NCBI GenBank assembly: GCA_023974075.1
Contig: JAMFTG010000752.1
Coordinates: forward strand, 1 to 64,000
Direction of reading: 5' to 3'
DNA from: Chaenocephalus aceratus
Taxonomy: Eukaryota; Chordata; Actinopteri; Perciformes; Channichthyidae
DNA: 64,000 nucleotides
The notes under the pieces were generated by a model. That model was not told where the DNA came from. It was given only the letters and a program-made list of their open reading frames with translations, and did not search any database. Made by a program: the position numbers and the translations under genes. Shown piece by piece: positions 52,494 through 63,510 of this stretch (its first letter is position 1; the number at the start of each line of letters is the position of its first letter).

Positions 52494-53530
52494 AGTACAA
52501 GATCCGAGTACTCCTCCCACCTCTTATATCTTGAACTCTGGTGCAGGATGTGTCTGTATGTTCTTTGGGACTGTGATGGAGGAAGCTGCTGCCACTCACA
52601 CTGCAGCAGCTCAGCTCGTCACACTCGTCTCCTGAAGAGTGAGGAGGGGAGCAGGGCAGCAGACAGTCGATCACTGATTCAGACTAATGTGTCTGAGACT
52701 CACTATATATGGCCTGGAAGGTGTCTCAAGCCCCCACTCCATCACCCCCACCTCCTCCAGGGAGCGGATTGATCTGAGAGCTGGTTGTCAGGGAGGGTCG
52801 GGACCCCGCAGAGGGCCCTACACTCAGCGTCTAGCCGTGTATCACTGCATGCTACCTGCTCTCCCTTTCATCTGCTGGGGAGCCAGCCGGAGAGCCTGCT
52901 GGAGAATCAGCGTGTGGCTGCAGGCTTGAATGGGGAGTGTGCATACCTACGCCAAAGGATCAAATGAACCCGTGGTCTAATGTATTCTGGCTGTAATTCA
53001 ATGCCACACACAAATGCCAAGTCTTGAGTTAGCTCTTTCCAGAATTGGTTATTTTTCCCCATTTAACCACGTTATGTTTTTGTGTTGATGCCAGGCAGCG
53101 ATGGGTGTAGGTTATTGAGCGTGCTCTGTCATTATGTTCAGCTGATGTCCATTACATTAAACCTGGCTTTGGCCCCAGGCTCCGACTGAAATTAAAGCAT
53201 TGATTCGCAGTTACTCTCCATCACAGAGGGCCAGTCTCCGTGTATTGATCCAGCCCAAAATGAACAGTAGACATGTTTCACTGAAGACATATCCTAATCC
53301 TGAGTGCTTCAATGGTTTGAGATATGCACTGGAGATAATGTACTTCCTGAAAAGCAGCAGATATAAAAAAAGATATGTTGAGGGCTGTCAACGTCCAATC
53401 GGCATTGCATTTTCTTTTCCTGTTTTTTCTCTCCAGTTTTTTAGATGACTTTGCATCTTTGTGGATGAGATGTTAATTTGATGAACATAATGGCTAACTA
53501 ATACTGCAACTGTTAGGCTAATTTTAAAGG

Positions 53531-53760
53531 TCCCATGTCATGGCCATTTCTAATGATCATAATTCCATTGTTGAGGTCTACTAAAATTGATTTATATTGT
53601 GCAATTTTCCAAAATCACATTGGTTTCTCACACAGCATCTCTGTATAGTCTGTGTATTCACTCCCCCCCCCCCCCCCCCCCATGAGCCCAGTGGCCGTCT
53701 GCGAGACACAGCAAAACCCAATTTGCTAATGAAGGCGCGGGTTGCTTGGGCCGGGCTCGG
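53531..53760. repeat. Dispersed teleost repeat with poly-C run
   Basis: AAAGGTCCCATGTCATGGCC is a common interspersed start. A run of about 20 C lies at 53661-53680. The right limit is not resolved. Confidence 0.45.
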
Positions 53761-54773
53761 TGAACCGCTCTGTGCTACACCTTATTTGCATACATGTCCT
53801 TGTTAGTTGTAGCAACAACTTGCTAAGGCAGCTGACATGCACACACATGTGCATGCTCCTTGCTGCTGTCAGAGAGGTGGATGATGATTTGAGATGTGAA
53901 ACTTCACTCATAGTCAATACATCCAAACCATAATAACTTCAGATCAATGAACACCATGTTTATAAAGATAACAACGGAAGGAATAGAACATTTATTTTCC
54001 TTTACAACCTTCTCTGCTGTCATCTTTTATTCAAATGGACATTCTTCCCTACTTGGAATATGGCTTACATAACCATGTGGCAAAATGGCTCATCATCTGT
54101 TATATCCCACCCTCATGGAGATGATCTTTATTTTATATACTCATATACAGCACCCTTTACATATTGTATGGTAAACCTAAACATTTAGATAATGGGTTCT
54201 GCAAGAAAAGCAGTTAGGACCGGGGGCCCCTGTCAGCTCACCTTAAGCTTGAGCCACTGTTAGGTTAGTTGGCTAACCAGAGCCCCTCCACATTATTCAG
54301 CAGGGGTTCTGAGGAGTTGTAGCACGGAATCTGAACACACACGGCTACCTTTCTGCTGACACCATTCCAAAGATACTAAAGATAATAAATATTGCGCAAC
54401 ACTACGCCGTAACTCTTCACGCAAAAAAAACGATGTTTTCGGCCTAGATATTCTCATTAAATAAAATGCAATTTCTAAACAAACCAAAATACATATAGCT
54501 CATGGAGTCCTCTTTCTGCGGCACACTGGAGACGGATCACAGGCTCCGCCATGGTGTCTCGCGGCTGCTGCTGACTCAATAAGCCTATTTATAATGCACT
54601 TTAAATTGTGCTTATGAGGAATTATTTTCACCATTAATTAGGACCAGAGAGATTTGAATATGTCAGATGCCATCACTGGCTAAAGGAAACAATGACTGGA
54701 ATATAATACATTATGATATATAATTATGGAGTAGTTATAATATTGATTATAATATCAATATTAAGACTAGTGT

Positions 54774-54953
54774 GGGAAGATGGCGCCTGTGTCGGCGTGC
54801 CGCTCCCTCAGCTCTCTGCCTTTAGCTATCCTGCTTTGATCGCCAAGCTCTCCTCCACCTCAGACCCTCATTGGAATTTATACTGCTGCCCAAAACTACA
54901 TCTGGCAACCATAACTCGACTCCCCCCCCCCTCTACTGTCGGATATTCCCACC
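54774..54953. other. Possible LINE 5' UTR scrap before the LTR
   Basis: GAAGATGGCGCCTGTGTCGG resembles the beginning of L1-type elements in fish. It is cut off by the gypsy LTR at 54954. Weak evidence. Confidence 0.25.
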
Positions 54954-55954
54954 TGTCACATATGCATACAATGCATACAGAGTTAAGGCTGTTATGACAA
55001 TGTTGCGACTTGCTTTACGGCATGCGAGGGACTGCTTTACTTCAGAGTAAGCCCGCGAGTGTGTTGTTGCTGCCTACTGTAATGTCTTGACTTACTGATA
55101 TTCAGTCAGGGACTACACCAAAGTGAAAAATGAGCTGTCGGAAGCTGATGGCTTAGTCATACGAGGAAACAGGATTGTGGTTCCGGGGTCACTGAGAGCA
55201 GACATGTTGCAGAAAATACATGAGGGACACCAGGGGCTCTCAAAATGCAGAGAAAGGGTGAATGCATCAGTTTGGTGGCCGGGGCTCTCTGTAGACATTA
55301 AGAACTGCCAGGAACAGAAGTGGGCTCAACAAAAGGAGCCGCTTATTTCCACACCGCTGCCTGATCGTCCGTGGAAAAGAATCGCTCTCGACCTCTGTGA
55401 ACATAACAAGCACAACTACCTTGTTATTTCAGACTACTATTCACGGTACCTGGAAATACTACAACTACCATCTACGACCAGTGCCCTTGTCATCCAGAGA
55501 CTTAAAACGACCTTTGCTAGGTTCGGAATTCCTGAAGAGGTTGTGAGTGACAATGGTCCCCAATTCTCCAGTGCAGAATTCCGGGAGCTGGCACAGCGGC
55601 TGGACTTCAGACACATCACGTCTAGTCCTCACCATCCTCAAGGAAACGGTCATGCAGAAAGAGCAGTACAGATCGCTAAGAGAATCCTTCTTCAGGAAGA
55701 TCCACTGATAGCCCTTATGTGCTGTAGATCCACTCCCTGTACTACCACAGGAGTCAGTCCAGCAGAACTGCTAATGGGGAGAAAGATCGAACGACGCTCC
55801 CGACACTCGAGGAAAATCTACGGCCTAAATGGCCTAACATACAGATTGTCAAACAAAAGGACACGAGTGAGAAAGCAAAACAAGCCTTTTATTACAACCG
55901 ACGACATGGTGCCAGGCATCTACCAGCTCGACAGCCAGGAGACACAGTCTACAC

Positions 55955-58238
55955 CAGTGACCACCAACTGGCGGCCCACGGGCCACATCCGGCCCGCCAG
56001 ACATTCTCATCCGGCCCGCACGACGGGGGTGACCGTATATATAAACACGGAGTGGTACTGCGTTCCACCCATTTCTTTGTTTACAACGTCTCGTGAGTAA
56101 GGTGCAGTACCGGAGTCCAACAGAGACGCAGCAGCTGCTGGACAGTAGACTGCGTACTGCGAAACCTTCCCTCCCCTGAAGAAGAAGTGATCCTTCGTTG
56201 TGAAGAGTCTGGTTAATGCGCTCCGTCCGCACTAGTGGTGCAACAACTAATCGACTTAATCGATTAAAATCGATTACCAAATTAGTTGCCAACTAATTCA
56301 GTCGTCGATTCGTTGGTGACGTCATCACGTGCGTTTTACGCGCCGCTAAGCTACAACGTTATTGGTACTGGAGACATTTAAAAAATATATGTCATGTATT
56401 ATTGATACAAAAACACTATATCGCAGTCTTCGTGTGGCCAGCTCGTTTATAATATGTAAAAAGACAAACAAATGCGTCTATGATGTATTTTCGATCAGAC
56501 GAGATCTCTCTCCCTGGTCTGTGTAGGAGGGGGCGGGGCAGTTTACACACACGCGGCTGCTACATGCAGCCACACACTGCGGAGAGAACGCGCTCAGAAG
56601 TGTGGTTAAACTTTACATCTCGATGCTCGTTGCCAAAAGTGCAATAAGAGTTTAGCATGTAAGGGCGGTAACACGAGCAATTTGTCTAAACATTTATCAA
56701 AAGTGCTCCACATCCAGACGGAGGAATGCACCGGGTTCCACTGTCTTTCTAGTAGCTCTGTAGCCCCGTCCACGAGTAACGTTTTCACGTCAGGTGTTAT
56801 GTATGCTAGCAGCAACACACGGAGCTAACTACATTATACAAACATGGGGTAATGATTTGAGGTAACTGAATTAGTTAGTTTGTTAAAGTTTCAGCTATTC
56901 TGTTTACAGTTCTGTTATCACATTATTTATTATTTGCTAAAACACTGTTGATTCTTTTGATGTGAAATATTATTTATTTAATTTAAATGAAAAGCAATGT
57001 TCATTTTGTAAACAATTTGTTTAGTTAATTTAATAATATGTATTTTGGAATCAAGTATTCATCTTTTATTGTCTTCATTGTTAGTTTCCACATGCCTAAA
57101 ACAACCTCAAGCTAAATCTAAAAGTTGATGGCTAAATAAGAGCGTTTGAGAAATTGTGCAAGGCGTAATAGTCCGAATAGTCGATTAATCGTTTCATTAA
57201 TCGATAGATTAATCGACTATCAAATTAGTCGTTTGTTGCAGCCCTAGTCCGCACCACAGAAGTAGCCCCGCTGCGACACAGTCCAACAGAGAGGCTGGAG
57301 CTGCGGGACAGTAGCCAAGAAGCAGGGTTGGGTTGTAACAAAATACATGTAACAGCGTTACGTAATCAGAATACAAAAATCAAGTAGGCTAACTGCATTC
57401 AGCTGGCGTTACATTTGAAAAACGAGTAATCTGATTGCAGTTACTTTCGTAAACCTGAAGTGAATACATTTTGGAATACTTATTGGAATTATTGGTGGGA
57501 AAGTTTCCTCACAAAATGTAATATTCATTACCGGCAGAACTGTGTGTGCACTGCACACTGCGCTGCAGCATGTCTGTGAGCGAGAGAGAGATGCAGCGTG
57601 TCTGTGAGGCCCCGCCCCCGCACGCAGATGAGAGAGAGAGATCTCTTTTTAAATATATTGAAAGTTAGAAATGGAGATGGTTAGATAAAATGTGCAAAAT
57701 AACGTTTATGTAGCATTTCTTTATTGTCGAAATCATGACATTTATAACGGGATAAAATCAAAGTGAATGGCCTGCTGCTGCTGAATGCATGGGGCAAGTG
57801 ACTGGACAAAGTTTTAAAAGTTATTACATCGTTTCAGATAATAAATAATAATGATGATTCATTCTATTTAGGGGCGCCTTTCAAAGCACCCAAGGACACC
57901 TTACAATTCATAACATATTCCAAGGAAAGGTTTTAAGACAGTACAAAGAATGCAGTCCGGGTGATGTTTTTTATGTGGAGTGCAGATGAGAGAGCTGTCC
58001 AGAATGACACCAAGATGTTGTGTTTGAGTTCTTGATAAGCCATTAGAACAGTAAAATAAGTGTCTCCTGTTCACCAAAACATACCCATCTGTTATGGAAA
58101 AAGAAAGTATTCCAAAAGTAATCTGAATACTATTTATAAAATTCTGGGCTATATAAAAATCGCTGGCCCCTCGCGGGCCAGCAATAGTGTCTATTGGTTA
58201 CATTTCGGCCCTTGGACAAATGTAGTTGGTGATCCCTG
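55955..58238. mobile_element. hAT element inserted in the gypsy pol, TSD GTCTACAC
   Basis: The ends CAGTGACCACCAACT and AGTTGGTGATCCCTG are bordered by perfect GTCTACAC at 55947-55954 and 58239-58246. The gypsy reading frame (GDTVYT-KLHNENSW) is restored when the element and one duplication are removed. It contains a second hAT at 56233-57246. Confidence 0.93.
56233..57246. mobile_element. Second-level nested hAT, TSD GTCCGCAC
   Basis: The ends TAGTGGTGCAACAACTAATC and the inverted GTTTGTTGCAGCCCTA are bordered by perfect GTCCGCAC at 56225-56232 and 57247-57254. Terminal parts are rich in TTAATCGATT. No transposase frame. Confidence 0.93.
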
Positions 58239-59071
58239 GTCTACACCAAGCTCCACAACGAGAATTCCTGGAAGACACCTGCGATCGTCTCAAAAGAGTG
58301 TGTTACTCCGAGGTCTTACCTCATTAACACACAAGGAGGTGCAGTGCTGCGGCGGAACCGACTTCATCTCCGGGCAGAACCAACTTCCCGACCTGCACAG
58401 CACATCCCACTAACACCAGCAGAGAGTGCTGTGTAGACTTTCCCAGCCTGTAAGCGCCAACACACCAGAGACTGTTACCCTGAAACCAAGTGAGGTGACG
58501 ACCCATACACCAACACCAGGACGTGTTCAGACCAGGTCTGGCCGTGTCAGTAAGCCGGCCACTAGGTTGGACTTGTAGACAGGAGTGTTTTGGGTGTTTC
58601 ACAATGACCTCTGGGGGTGAATGAGAAAAAAAACACCTATGGCCTTTGGGGGGGAGAAAATGAATATGGAAACACAGGTGGACTCAGAGTCTGCTGAATT
58701 TTGGGTTCTGTTTATTGTGAATGTTATGCACACATGATATTACTGCTGCAATGTTTAGAAAAGAAAACTTGCATCTTGAATTTTATTTTATAACAGCACT
58801 ACTGAAGGTATTGGTTACCCATCTTTATCAACATAATCTGTGAAGTTAACCTGTATTCATAGGACACTTTTGGTTAGTCAGTACGACTGAATGAACATTT
58901 GCTATCACAGTTTGACTGTTGTGTACTATTACAGGATGATGCTGTGACTAATCTGTCAAAACTCTTTACAGTTATTTAAAATTAAATACCTAGGAAAAAA
59001 GGAGAGATGTCACATATGCATACAATGCATACAGAGTAAGGCTGTTATGACAGTGTTGCGACATGCTTTCA

Positions 59072-62000
59072 TTTCATTTCATTTCAAACCTTTATTTATA
59101 CAGATAAATCCCATTGAGATCATTGATCTCTTTTCCAAGGGAGACCTGCTCAAGTAGTTCCACATGAAACATAAAAACATAAATAGAACAACAAAAAGAC
59201 ATCATACGGCATCATTTACATAATTATAAACATAAACAGGTACCAATAGCTTCCGATTGAGTAGCATCCAACCGAGCTTTAAAAACATTTAGTGGCACCA
59301 GATTGTTCAGTTTCCATTTAATTTGCAGACTATTCCAAGACAGAGGAGCTGCGCATCTAAAAGCTGTCTTCCCTAAGACAGTCCTAGCAGTTGGCACATT
59401 TAATAAAACCACTGCATTCGATCTCAGGCAGTAGCCACTTACAATTCTCCGTGAGATCAGGGAGCAGATATAAGATGGAAGTTTCTCTAACATGGCTTTG
59501 TATATAAAAATGTACCAGTGACTGAGCCTCCGTACAGTTAGTGAAGGCAAACCAGCCCTTGCATACAGGGTACAGTGATGGGTTAATGCTTTACAGTTTG
59601 TCACAAGTCTTAGTGCGCTGTGATACGCAGCATCTAACTTGACCAGGCAATTGGCAGGTGCATTCATATAGACCAGATCCCCATAGTCCAGCACAGGTCA
59701 AAGGTCACAGAGCCTTTTCCTGGCCTCAAATGAGAAACAGGACTTGTTCCTGTAGAGGAAACCTAGCCTAACCCTCAGCTTTTTAAGCAGGTTATTTACA
59801 TGAAGTTTAAAAGTGAGACAATCATGAAGCCAGATACCAAGGTATTTGTAACAGGTAACCACTTCAAGTTGTATTCCTTGCGTAGTTACAATATCTAAAA
59901 CAGGCTCTGGTGTCTTTTTAGCTTTAGAAAAGAGCATTACCTTGGTTTTCTCAACATTTAAAAGAAGCTTTAGCTCAGAGAGCTGAGTCTGAATAATGTT
60001 AAAAACAGCCTGTAATTTAACACCAGCCTCCTTAATGGAGGGACCTGCACAGTACATCACAGTATCATCCGCATACAAATGTAAAGTAGCTTCATCCACA
60101 TTTTCACCTAAACTGTTGATGTAGATGGAGAATAAAAGTGGACCTAAAACAGAACCTTGTGGAACAACATTAGCAATGTTCAACCACTCAGAAGACAGCC
60201 CATCAAAAATGAACACATGGGGACCTTTCAGAGAGGTAGTTCACAAACCACCCACTGCATGACTGGACATGCCTATACTGAGTAGCCTCTGCTTTAAAAT
60301 GTTATGATCGACGGTATCAAACGCTTTGGATAGGTCAATAAATAGAGCTGCACAACTCTGCTTATTATCTAAAATACTCGCCACATCATTCACCACTTTC
60401 ATTGTGGCAGTGATGGTGCTGCGTTGCTTTCTGAAGCCTGACTGATGTTTAGACAGGATGTCATTTGTACATAAAAACACCTTTACCTGTTCACTCACTA
60501 AGCGTTCAAGAACCTTAGCCAGAACTGACAACTTAGAGATGGGCCTATAGTTATTTAATAAGGTGGCCTCCCCTCCTTTTAGCAAAGGCAGGACATACGC
60601 TGACTTCCACAATTTCGGAATTGTGTTAGTGCTGAGGAAGAGGTTAAAAAGAGTAGTGAGAGGTGGAGCAATACAATCTGCAGCTATCTTTAAAAAGAAA
60701 GGTTCTACGTTGTCCGGGCCAGCCGGTTTCTTAGGATCTAGCTTGGTTAAAGCTTCACGAACAACATCAACAGTAAAAGGGGTAAAACTAAAAGGGTTTT
60801 CCAACACACGTTTTTCAGAGTCACATACTGTAGTGTTCACAGAAGCAGAGTTAGTGACAGAATTAAATAGAGAACCACAGGACACAAAATGCTCATTAAA
60901 GCAATTGAGCATAGTAGCCCTGTCCGATATAGTGCCAGATGCTGTGGTAATGCACGGAGGTAGCTCATTGCGGATATCGCCGGTGGATAACGATTTAATG
61001 GCTTTCCAAAAATGTCCAGGATTATTCAGATTCTTTGTGGTTACTGACAGATAGTACTTTGATTTAGCACTTTTGTGAAGTGAAGCTATTCCTTAGCTGC
61101 CTAAAACGCAGCCGTTCTACCTCTGAGCCTGATTTCCTAGCCTTTGCCCAGGCCTTGTTTCTCTCATGAAGGAGACTGGACAGATTAGCAGAAAACCAAG
61201 GATTGTCTCGTCACTTTGCTCTAAATGTACGCAGGGGTGCATGTCTTTGAATGATCTCCATGAAACCAAGATAAAAAAAGACCATGCGGTTTCTACATCA
61301 GCACACAGATCGATTTTACCCCAATCAAAATCAAACAGATCATGACCAAAACCCTGCTCCACAAAATGTTTTATGTCTCTCTTAATGATAATGCAAGGTT
61401 TAACCTTTTGGACCTTTGTGTCCCTAATTGTGGCTACAACACAGTGATCACTCAAATCATTTGCAAATACTCCCACAGATGAACATTTATGGGGAACATT
61501 AGTTAGAATGAGATCAATTAGGGAGGATTTATTAGGCGACTTAATGTTAGGGCGAGTAGGACTGTCAACAATCTGAGTAACATTTAAAGAGATACAAAGG
61601 TTTTTAAAATCCTCTGACACTGTAGTTAACCAGTCCCAGTTCAAATCTCCAAGCAGCACTATTTCCTTGTAGTCTAGTTGAGATAAAAGATTTGCTAGTG
61701 AAGACAAGGAGTCTTTGACAGCTGAGGGGGGTCTGTAACAACTCACTACCATGACCTGTTGACCCTTTGCCACTTCTATATTTATGGCTAAAAATTCAAA
61801 TTGCTTACTGATCGATTTGGAAACTAATGTGGATACACTGAACTTATTCTTAACATAAATGGCAACGCCACCACCTTTATTAGGCCGGTCGGTACGATAC
61901 ACATTAAAACCATTTAAGGCAATGTCAGAGGCCAAAATAGATTTGTTTAGACATAAAACAATGACGTCAGCGTCAGTCGAGCTCGCCCAGATGCGGACAA

Positions 62001-62360
62001 AATCTAGTTTACCTAACAGACTGCACACATTCAAGTGGATGAAACCCAACCCAGACCTAGCTTTAAAATCAGCAGGAGTAGCGATCTGACTACTACTACT
62101 GGGTGGACCAGGGTTAGGTTGTACATTTCCTGACAGTAATAACAACAAAAAAACCATGCATCTTTTCCTCTTAAACGACACGCATACATTGTCATCTAAT
62201 TTAGAAACACCAGAAAAGTCTGCGAGAGTGTGATTTGAGCTTAAGAAGCAGTCTTGAAGAACAATCATCGCAGGAAAACAAAAAAGACATATTTTGTCGA
62301 GCAGATTGTCTGTGACAAGCAGAGTTGGGTGTAACGCCCTGTGGGCCATCTAAGCTAATT
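59072..62360 (-). pseudogene. Nearly full-length L2/CR1-like LINE, inactivated
   Basis: On the - strand: 62349-61117 codes the N-terminal region and APE-type endonuclease (FIHLNVCSLLGKLDFVR, GDLNWDWL, SDHCVV). 60912-60241 codes the RT N-part (YRPISKLSVLAKVLERL, SGFRKQRST, FIDLSKAFDTVDHN). 60216-59698 codes [20 protein letters not shown] and [11 protein letters not shown]. 59694-59224 codes the C-terminal part. The 3' tail is ATTTC repeats (59072-59090). Lesions: a shift or stop around 61117-61160 and again near 61075, a lost base near 60250 balanced by an extra T near 60205, and a UGA at 59695-59697. The endonuclease catalytic Glu (usual ETW) reads NKS. A 2A-like motif lies at 62104-62130. 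Confidence 0.9.
62104..62130 (-). other. 2A-like GNVQPNPGP motif in the LINE N-terminus
   Basis: Codons 74-82 of the frame starting at 62349 read GNVQPNPGP, just after a hydrophobic run MVFLLLLLS. The NPGP core of ribosome-skipping 2A peptides is complete; the D and E of the DxExNPGP consensus are N and Q here. 2A-like peptides are known at this place in CR1/L2-type LINEs. Confidence 0.7.
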
Positions 62361-63025
62361 TACAGATGGTCCTGAGCCCAATAGAGATTGCCCTGAAAAA
62401 TGCACGCGGACGAAATGGCACGAAGGGTTTGGGGGGCCTCCGTCCCCCTAGACATTTTTGATTTTTGCAGGTCTTAGATGCTGTCTGGTGCATTCTCTTG
62501 ACTGAATTATAAGATGAACCACCACAATATTATATTGTACAATTTCAATTTTATTCTTCATTTCACTTGTTTGTTTGTTCTTGTTTGTGTTTGCTCGCTT
62601 GCATGCCCTGCATAGCTTTAAGAAATACTTAAGTTGTTGGTCAAAACACTTTCCATCTGATGAAGGCAAATGCCTTCCCAGATGGAAAAATGTAGAAGAC
62701 ATTACATTCAGTTATAACTGCCAAAACAAACATTATTTACACTATTATGGCCCCTGTTAAAAATGTTTGTAATGTTAACTACTGTAAATTGGTCGAACGA
62801 ATGCCTCCTCATCCGGAAGCTGACCGAGCAGACCCGAGCAGCAGTCGAGAGGAGCCGAGCGCATCCGCGAAGCACACGTCAGAGTTCCCGTTAGCCAGCA
62901 AATCTAAATATCTTCGGTCAAAATAATTTCCCTTTAGAGCAATACCGCTTCAGTTGCGCCACTTATGTGACAGACAAGAAGAGTATGTGACAGACAAGAA
63001 TAGTCAACTCTAATGTCTGACGGAG
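62361..63025. other. Intronic sequence with no recognised feature
   Basis: Contains a short duplicated GTGACAGACAAGAA (62968-63001). I could not identify an exon or a transposon end. Confidence 0.4.
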
Positions 63026-63165
63026 CGTCCACACTACAGCTTCAAAAATAGCTTGGAGCTGGGCGTGTCTGGAGCTTGGGGATTTTATTCAAGCAACACG
63101 ACCAACAACCAATCACATGAATCTCCCGCCCCCGACATACAAAGCAAAAACCCGAACATGTGGAC
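63026..63165. mobile_element. MITE fragment related to 32183-32838
   Basis: GAGCTTGGGGATTTTATTCA, CGACCAACAACCAATCACAT and CGACATACAAAGC match 32236-32310 of the other copy. The left part GTCCACACTACAGC differs in its terminus. The right end was not identified. Confidence 0.55.
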
Positions 63166-63510
63166 AAGAATATCCATTGGTTTAATACAATAATTTGACT
63201 TAATTGACAGCCCCCTTTTGAATCATATAAACAATAGCTTTGTTATTTCACATCCAGAGAGGATGTGAAAACGGTTATAAATGTTCATTATTATGCATTA
63301 GCTTTCTTAGTGTGCTTTCTTACAATGCAGACGCTTTTCAGCTTGCTCTTGCCTCTGCTTACTTTTTTATGCTGATTTTCCTATTTTTCTTTTCTGAAAA
63401 CTTCCAGCAGCGGCTCCTGGACATTCATTTATCACTGGGACAGTCATTCTTCGTAAATAGACGGAGGGTTTCAGCCATATTTCAATATTTTTACGACGAC
63501 CTCAGTCTTA

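Larger units (their letters stand above)
51116..52523. mobile_element. MITE (CAGTGGTG...CCACCTC type) containing two further elements
   Basis: The left end CAGTGGTGTAAAGTAACTTT and the right end AAGTACAAGATCCGAGTACT with CTCCCACCTC are the termini of a common teleost MITE. Flanks share TTATAT. It is interrupted by the element at 51396-52493. Confidence 0.65.
55109..58430 (+). pseudogene. Ty3/gypsy integrase, frameshifted and split by a hAT insertion
   Basis: Open from 55123 as an integrase with ADMLQKIHEGHQGLSKCRER (His pair of the zinc-binding region) and the catalytic triad context: Asp in ALDLCEHNKHNYLVISDYYS, Asp in VVSDNGPQFSS, Glu in GNGHAERAVQ. The second zinc Cys pair is missing: DIKNCQEQKW replaces the usual CxxC stretch. 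A shift near 55855 moves the C-terminal part (FYYNRRHGARHLPARQPGDT) to another frame. That part resumes after the hAT at 58239 with VYTKLHNENSWKTPAIVSKE and ends near 58430. Confidence 0.85.
54954..59070 (+). mobile_element. Ty3/gypsy retrotransposon remnant, interrupted and truncated
   Basis: TGTCACATATGCATACAATG starts the left LTR (54954) and recurs at 59008 as the right LTR, preceded by a polypurine tract AGGAAAAAAGGAGAGA (58992-59007). Between them only the integrase part of pol remains; gag, protease, RT and RNase H are missing. A hAT fills 55955-58238. The right LTR stops after about 62 bp at TGCTTT, where the LINE tail begins at 59072. Confidence 0.85.
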
